A stretch of DNA of 64,000 nucleotides, from assembly GCA_023251435.1 (NCBI GenBank), contig JAHEYU010000003.1:87089-151088 (forward strand), written 5' to 3'. Source of the DNA: Bacteroidota bacterium. GTDB taxonomy: Bacteria; Bacteroidota; Bacteroidia; Bacteroidales; Prolixibacteraceae. The notes beneath the pieces were generated by a model. The model was not told where the DNA came from, did no database searches, and saw nothing but the letters and a program-made list of their open reading frames with translations. Positions 58,542 through 64,000 of the stretch are shown in pieces. Positions within the stretch are counted from its first letter, which is position 1. Each line of letters starts with the position of its first letter. A program made the position numbers and the translations under genes.

Positions 58542-58603
58542 AAAAAAATACAAATGGTGATTGACCTTAGTTACGAATTAAGAGAATATTGAGAAGAAAA
58601 TAA

Positions 58604-60106
58604 TTGATTGAATCTATACCATTTATGATCACATTGAATCGATATTTTTTGTCATACCAATTTGTAAAAGCGATCAGATTATTGCTTTTTGGAGGTATTT
58701 ATCTTTTGCTTTTGGGGTCCTGCAAAACTCCTCCGGAAAAGCCGTTCGATTTTTCAGGAATTGAAAAACTGGTGTATTCCGGTGAACTGAAAAAGGCAGA
58801 ATTGCTGGTAGATTCAATCAAGGCAACAGGCACTTTGAGCGAGACCAATTTGTATAAACTCGATTCGATGGTTGATATTGGTAATCGCATCAGAATCGAT
58901 TTTGTGCGGACAGAAGCAGAAGTAAAAATACAACTCTCAAAATATTTTCCGGATTTGGATTCTGGCCTTTTAAATAAATGGGAAACTAAGCAAAAATTGG
59001 AAATGCGCCAGATCGACGGAGAGAAACGCTATTTCAAAAATGCAGTCGCCAACTTATTTCGACTTGATGATGAAGCCCGAAAATACAAAGAGAAGGTAGA
59101 TGGCTTTCAGGTCGATTCGCTCGATCTGTTTCTGTTGGAACACACGCAAAAAATCATTTCTGAAACCAAGGTTTCAGGTGAAACAGTACTGCCGGTGCGA
59201 ATGAAATTGACTTATTTAATTGATGTTGATGCAAATGCTGTTCCCGATGGGAAAATGATCCGCTGCTGGATGCCCTTTCCGAGGGAAAGAAATGCACGGC
59301 AGAATAATATCCGTCTGATTGGTTCTGACCCTGAAGAAGTGAAAATTGCCGGCAATGAGCATCTTCAACGATCGGTATATATGGAAAAACGTGCTCAAAA
59401 AGATATGCCAACCATATTCAGGATTGAATTTGAAGTAGAAACTTCGGCCCAGTATTTTGATTTGAATCCGTCAGATATTAAACCGTACGATATTGAAAGT
59501 TCAATTTATAAAGAATATACAATTGAGCGGGCTCCGCAGATTGTTTTTGCCCCGAAAATAGAAAATCTGGCCAATCAGATTCTTGCTGGCGAAACCAATC
59601 CGCTAAACAAGGTTCAGAAAATATACAATTGGATCAGCGATTCTGTGCGCTGGGCCAGTGCGCTCGAATACAGCATCATGCCCGATATTCCCGGTTATGT
59701 GATGGAAACCCGTCATGGCGATTGCGGCATGCAGACCCTGCTTTTTATGACTTTGGTGCGCTCAAAGGGCATTCCGGCGAAATGGCAAAGCGGTTGGATG
59801 TTGCATCCGGGTGAAGTAAATTTACACGACTGGTGCGAAGTGTATTTCGAAGGCGTCGGCTGGGTTCCGGTCGATCAGTCGTTTGGTTTGCAGGATAGCC
59901 CGGATGAGAAAATCCGAAATTTCTATCGTTCAGGAATAGATTCGTACCGCCTGATTGTGAACGATGATTATGGATGGAAATTATTTCCGGAGAAAAAATA
60001 TCCGCGAAGCGAACCGTACGATTTTCAGCGCGGCGAACTGGAGTGGGAGGGAGGAAACCTCTATTTTGACAAGTGGAGCTGGGACATGGAAGTGGAATAC
60101 AAATGA
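58604..60106 (+). CDS. Transglutaminase-like domain lipoprotein
   Basis: Lipobox-like LLLLGSC; YNWISDSVRWASALEYSIMPDIPGYVMETRHGDCGMQTLLFMTLVRSKGIPAKWQSGWM...NLHDWCEVYFEGVGWVPVDQSFG (Cys-His-Asp). Confidence 0.9.
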   Translation: MIESIPFMITLNRYFLSYQFVKAIRLLLFGGIYLLLLGSCKTPPEKPFDFSGIEKLVYSGELKKAELLVDSIKATGTLSETNLYKLDSMVDIGNRIRIDFVRTEAEVKIQLSKYFPDLDSGLLNKWETKQKLEMRQIDGEKRYFKNAVANLFRLDDEARKYKEKVDGFQVDSLDLFLLEHTQKIISETKVSGETVLPVRMKLTYLIDVDANAVPDGKMIRCWMPFPRERNARQNNIRLIGSDPEEVKIAGNEHLQRSVYMEKRAQKDMPTIFRIEFEVETSAQYFDLNPSDIKPYDIESSIYKEYTIERAPQIVFAPKIENLANQILAGETNPLNKVQKIYNWISDSVRWASALEYSIMPDIPGYVMETRHGDCGMQTLLFMTLVRSKGIPAKWQSGWMLHPGEVNLHDWCEVYFEGVGWVPVDQSFGLQDSPDEKIRNFYRSGIDSYRLIVNDDYGWKLFPEKKYPRSEPYDFQRGELEWEGGNLYFDKWSWDMEVEYK

Positions 60107-60347
60107 GTTCCAGGTTTCAGGTTCAAAGTTCCAGGTTGAAAAAGAGCTTTGAATGAAGGATTCTGGTGAAAAGAGCTGCATCCTTTGCAGTTCCGCTTCA
60201 GCGAACGGATTTTGTTTAAAATTGAAAAAGAAAAATTTGTATGCGACAAGAGTTCATTAAATAGAAAACATAAATTAAAAATCGAAAAGGCTTTCGACAA
60301 CGGGCAAACTTGAAACTTGGAACCTGAAACTTTGAACTAATATAGAG

Positions 60348-61820
60348 ATGAGCATAACCATTGTATTTTTTGTCATTCTGACTTTTTTCGGCATGTTGAT
60401 GGCGGTTTCATATTTCACCTCGAAAAATGTGACCAGCGAGACTTTTTTTACCGGAAACCGTACCTCTCCCTGGTACCTGGTGGCTTTTGCCATGATCGGG
60501 ACAACCATTTCAGGAGTAACATTTATTTCGGTTCCGGGCGAAGTTGGTAATTCCGGCTGGACTTATCTTCAGTTTTTACTTGGGAATTTCGTTGGTTACT
60601 GGATTGTTGCTCTGGTACTTGTTCCGCTTTATTATAAATTGCAGTTGGTTTCCATTTATACATACCTCGATCAGCGTTTTGGCGTTCGATCCTATAAAAC
60701 CGGTTCGTTCTTTTTCCTGGTTTCGCAAACCATCGGAGCTTCGTTTCGCATGTATCTGGTTGCCGGTGTGCTGCAAATCGCTTTCTTCGACGCTGTTGGA
60801 ATCCCTTTCTGGGCAACGGTCATGTTCACCATTTTTATGATTTGGGTTTATACCTTTCGCGCCGGAATTAAAACCGTGGTATGGACCGATTCGCTGCAAA
60901 CATTGTTTATACTTGGTTCAGTCGGACTGACGATTGTGATTATTTCATCGCAATTGAACATGAGCATGGGTGAGATGGTGAAATCCATTGAGCAGCATCC
61001 GTACAGCGACATGTTCGACTGGGACTGGCGTTCGAAAACCAACTTTTTTAAGCAGTTTTTTGCCGGACTTGGAATCGTAATTGTGATGAATGGCTTGGAC
61101 CAAAATATGATGCAGAAAAGTTTGACCTGCAAAAACAGGAAGGACGCGCAGAAAAATATTTACTGGTTTAGTTTTGCCTTCATCATTGCCAACCTGCTTT
61201 TCCTTTGCCTGGGAGTGATGCTTTATATTTTTGCACAACAGAAAGGCATTGCCCTTCCAACCAAAACCGACGATTTGTTTCCGATGCTTGCTTTGCAGCA
61301 TTTTGGCCTGATCACCGGAATACTGTTTTTGCTGGGCATTGTTTCTGCTGCCTATTCGAGTGCTGACTCGGCGCTGACTGCCCTGACCACAGCTTTTTGC
61401 ATCGACTTCCTGAATGTCGATCCGAAAAATCCGGACAGCAAACCGAAACGCTTCAAAGTGCACATTGCCTTTTCTATACTCATGTTTTTGGTGATACTTC
61501 TATTCTGGTTTATCAACAACGACAGTGTGGTCACAGCAGTTTTTAAAGTGGCAGGATACACGTACGGGCCGCTGCTGGGACTTTTTGCTTTCGGAATCCT
61601 GACAAAAAAGCAGATTCACGACCGGTACGTTCCCATCCTAGGATTGCTTTCACCTGTAATTACTTATATCATCAATATTAATTCAGAAGCATGGTTCGGT
61701 GGCTACAAATTCGGTTTCGAATTGTTGCTCCTGAACGGCTTAATCATGTTCACCGGACTACTCATTTTAACCAAAAAATCAAACCATGATAAAAACAACA
61801 CAACGTTACCTCGCGCTTGA
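60348..61820 (+). CDS. Sodium:solute symporter (SSS family)
   Basis: 490 aa; TFFTGNRTSPWYLVAFAMIGTTISGVTFISVPGEVGNSGWTYLQF; GLDQNMMQKSLTCKNRKDAQKN; SAAYSSADSALTALTTAF. Confidence 0.94.
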   Translation: MSITIVFFVILTFFGMLMAVSYFTSKNVTSETFFTGNRTSPWYLVAFAMIGTTISGVTFISVPGEVGNSGWTYLQFLLGNFVGYWIVALVLVPLYYKLQLVSIYTYLDQRFGVRSYKTGSFFFLVSQTIGASFRMYLVAGVLQIAFFDAVGIPFWATVMFTIFMIWVYTFRAGIKTVVWTDSLQTLFILGSVGLTIVIISSQLNMSMGEMVKSIEQHPYSDMFDWDWRSKTNFFKQFFAGLGIVIVMNGLDQNMMQKSLTCKNRKDAQKNIYWFSFAFIIANLLFLCLGVMLYIFAQQKGIALPTKTDDLFPMLALQHFGLITGILFLLGIVSAAYSSADSALTALTTAFCIDFLNVDPKNPDSKPKRFKVHIAFSILMFLVILLFWFINNDSVVTAVFKVAGYTYGPLLGLFAFGILTKKQIHDRYVPILGLLSPVITYIININSEAWFGGYKFGFELLLLNGLIMFTGLLILTKKSNHDKNNTTLPRA

Positions 61821-62898
61821 CGTATTGCGCGGCATGACCGTCGCCCTGATGATTTTAGTGAACACTCCCGGAAGTTGGGCACATATTTATGCCCCGCTGA
61901 AACACGCGGCCTGGCACGGATGCACACCAACCGATCTGGTTTTTCCGTTCTTTCTTTTTGTGGTCGGGGTTTCCATGTTTTTCTCGTTTTCAAAATACAA
62001 CAACTCATTAAATACCGAATCGCTCCTGAAAATCGGCAAACGAACTCTGCTCATTTTTGCCATTGGTTTATTCCTGAACTCGTTTCCGCAGTGGGCAACC
62101 GATTATTCCAAACTGCGCATTCTGGGCGTGTTGCAGCGGATCGCACTTGCCTACGGTATTGGCGCTGTGATTGTGTTGGCTTCTCCCCGGAAATATCTTC
62201 CATACATCGGAGGCACCATTCTTTTGTTTTACTGGGGACTGATGTACTATTTCGGAGGTGCAGAGCAGTTTTCGCTTGAAGGAAATGCCACCATTCCATT
62301 CGATACAGCTGTTTTGGGTGCGGATCATCTTTACAAAGGCTTCGGAATTCCATTCGATCCGGAAGGATTGTTGAGCACCATTCCGGCGATTGTAACCGTA
62401 ATTATTGGCTATTTGATTGGTTCTGTGGTAAAAGACACCGAAAAGAAATCGGTACCGAAAAAACTGGTTCTGTTTGGCGCTGCAGCCATCGTTGCAGGTT
62501 TGATCTGGGGATTGGTTTTCCCGATCAACAAACCCATCTGGACCAGTTCGTATGTGCTTTACACCGCTGGTTGGGCTTGTTTGGTTTTATCATTGCTCAT
62601 CTGGGTAATCGACCTGAAAGGCTATTCGAAATGGACCTCGTTTTTTGTCGTTTTCGGCATGAACCCGCTGTTCATTTTTGCCCTCTCCGGATTGTGGGCT
62701 AAAATCTTTGGGCGATTGATTCATTTTACCGATCCTGATGGAAAAGTAATAAGTGGATCAGCCAAACTGTACCGCGATGTTTTTCTGCCAATGGCTGGCG
62801 AATTGAATGGTTCGTTGTTGTTTGCCATTTCGCATGTGCTGGTTTTCTGGCTGATCGGCTATGTGTTGTACAAAAAGAAGATTTTTATAAAAGTATAA
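61786..62898 (+). CDS. Heparan-alpha-glucosaminide N-acetyltransferase-like membrane acyltransferase (NagX/DUF5009 type)
   Basis: RYLALDVLRGMTVALMILVNTPGSWAHIYAPLKHAAWHGCTPTDLVFPFFLFVVGVSMFFSF; multi-TM; overlaps upstream SSS gene by 35 bp. Confidence 0.92.
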   Translation: MIKTTQRYLALDVLRGMTVALMILVNTPGSWAHIYAPLKHAAWHGCTPTDLVFPFFLFVVGVSMFFSFSKYNNSLNTESLLKIGKRTLLIFAIGLFLNSFPQWATDYSKLRILGVLQRIALAYGIGAVIVLASPRKYLPYIGGTILLFYWGLMYYFGGAEQFSLEGNATIPFDTAVLGADHLYKGFGIPFDPEGLLSTIPAIVTVIIGYLIGSVVKDTEKKSVPKKLVLFGAAAIVAGLIWGLVFPINKPIWTSSYVLYTAGWACLVLSLLIWVIDLKGYSKWTSFFVVFGMNPLFIFALSGLWAKIFGRLIHFTDPDGKVISGSAKLYRDVFLPMAGELNGSLLFAISHVLVFWLIGYVLYKKKIFIKV

Positions 62899-62989
62899 AA
62901 GCCCCCTTCTTATTATTTCTGGTTCGACTAGCTCACCAACCGGAGAAAGATTGGGCGTCGGTATTTGAACGACATCAAAAATAGTCAAA

Positions 62990-63300
62990 GTGCCTTTAGG
63001 CACGCAATATTTATAGAAACACATCGACAAGACAATTAACAGCGTGCCTTTAGGTATGCGATACAAAATAAGATAATGCAATTAACTATTGAAAATCAAT
63101 ATCTGTTTGCCCAGTCTCGATAAGAGTTCGGCGAAAAGGCAGGTTTTGTCCCTAAAGGGACAACCGATTCTTTTTCTTGTCCTTTTTCCATAAATATTTC
63201 ATCCCTAAAGGGATCGCTGGAAATTTTCGCCCAGAAAGGGCATAATATAATAGCCCGGGGGTAGTGACGAAGGAACGCCGCCCCGGGTTCAGGAAGCGAC
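62990..63300. repeat. Cluster of at least three intergenic palindromic elements
   Basis: GTGCCTTTAGGCAC (62990-63003), GTGCCTTTAGGTAT (63044-63057), TTGTCCCTAAAGGGACAA (63146-63163), ATCCCTAAAGGGAT (63201-63214), GCCCAGAAAGGGC (63229-63241), CCCGGGG...CCCCGGG (63254-63287). Confidence 0.88.
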
Positions 63301-63456
63301 ATCGAAGCCGTTCGCGGTAAAAATTAATATGAGTAAAAGCCTTACTCCGGACGGAACAGAAACATAAATGTTCAGAAACAAAAAACAATTATAATATTGA
63401 AAACGAATCAAATAAATAGAAATCCATTGAGCTTTTGGGACCCAATAAAATCCAAA

Positions 63457-64000
63457 ATGCTCATTCTGATTGTCATTCTTGGAATGGCTTCACAATCATG
63501 CCTTGTTCAATCCAAACGCCTTGTAAAAAAAGCCAACAAAGCCTCCATCGAATTTGCCCAAAAGGCTTCGGAAGGTTCGGTCTATAAATTTAGATTGGAT
63601 ACCGTTGTCGTTGATCAGCAGGCGAAAAAGGTAAACCTGAAAATGAAAGAAGGGTTTTCCTATTTTCCTTTTCGGCCCGAAAATACAAGCGAATATTACA
63701 ACTGGTACAAAGAATCACTCGGACGAAAATTCCGGACTTATTCCATTTCAATTGAGTCGATGGGAAAGGAAATCAGCGAGTTGATCCCAAATTATTACCG
63801 CGATCAAACGGTTGCTGTCGATGTTTCGCGTTTAAGCAAGCCTAATAAACCGAAATTGCCCATTGTGCGCAATATTTCAGGAGGGACGAATTTTACCGAA
63901 GGTTTGAGCAACCGCAACATCGCTTTGTGGCACAGTCACGGCTGGTATTACGAAAATACCCTCGACCGCTGGGAATGGCAGCGTGCGCGGGTTTTCCTCA
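63457..64000 (+). CDS. Secreted protein, start only (golvesin / xanthan-lyase-like annotation family), truncated by window edge
   Basis: MLILIVILGMASQSCLVQSKRLVKKANKASIEFAQKA...LPIVRNISGGTNFTEGLSNRNIALWHSHGWYYENTLDRWEWQRARVFL; open to the window end, absent from the ORF track. Confidence 0.6.
   Translation, partial: MLILIVILGMASQSCLVQSKRLVKKANKASIEFAQKASEGSVYKFRLDTVVVDQQAKKVNLKMKEGFSYFPFRPENTSEYYNWYKESLGRKFRTYSISIESMGKEISELIPNYYRDQTVAVDVSRLSKPNKPKLPIVRNISGGTNFTEGLSNRNIALWHSHGWYYENTLDRWEWQRARVFL

Noticed and set aside
63096-63388. Minus-strand ORFs near the right edge
   Set aside because: They fall entirely within the cluster of palindromic repeats at 62990-63300 and are not protein-like.
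1-64000. Prophage, CRISPR-Cas or secondary-metabolite cluster
   Set aside because: No capsid, terminase, cas, NRPS or PKS features were recognised in any frame.

Overview
The window looks like a Bacteroidota (Bacteroidales/Marinilabiliales-like) chromosomal segment. It is dominated by plant cell-wall and pectin-type carbohydrate catabolism. All family calls are from reading the translated ORFs; no database search was run. Main blocks: (1) 0-3 kb, a pectin/RG-I cluster (end of a CE8 pectin esterase, GH28, CE12-type esterase). (2) 3-5 kb, an accessory patch (cassette-like ORF, BsuBI/PstI-type endonuclease remnant, orphan XRE regulator). (3) 5.3-16.7 kb, an acyl-CoA synthetase, a complete galactose module (galM, GntR regulator, galT, galK, MFS permease) and a Nudix-HTH regulator with an SSS transporter. 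(4) 17.8-25 kb, a rearrangement hotspot: two tRNA-Asp genes, a partial third copy, a GIY-YIG nuclease, fragments of a serine recombinase, SusC and GH29, a DUF4143 ATPase and an AbiE-type TA pair. (5) 25-48.5 kb, a rhamnose/fucose/arabinose enzyme locus (GH106, AraC, RhaT, URO-D-family protein, three GH29s, RhaM, GH2, two GH127s, GH74-like with T9SS tail, GH43-like propeller) with no intact SusC/SusD pair. (6) 48.6-53 kb, mixed accessory genes. (7) 53-64 kb, a likely amino-sugar/peptidoglycan salvage cluster (MurQ, BadF-type kinase, GH9 fused to an unusual NodB-like domain, transglutaminase-like lipoprotein, SSS symporter, NagX-like acyltransferase, start of another secreted protein). The most interesting non-coding structure is several families of intergenic palindromic repeats, a Y1 transposase gene bracketed by mirrored ACCTTA motifs, and candidate operators for the sugar regulators.
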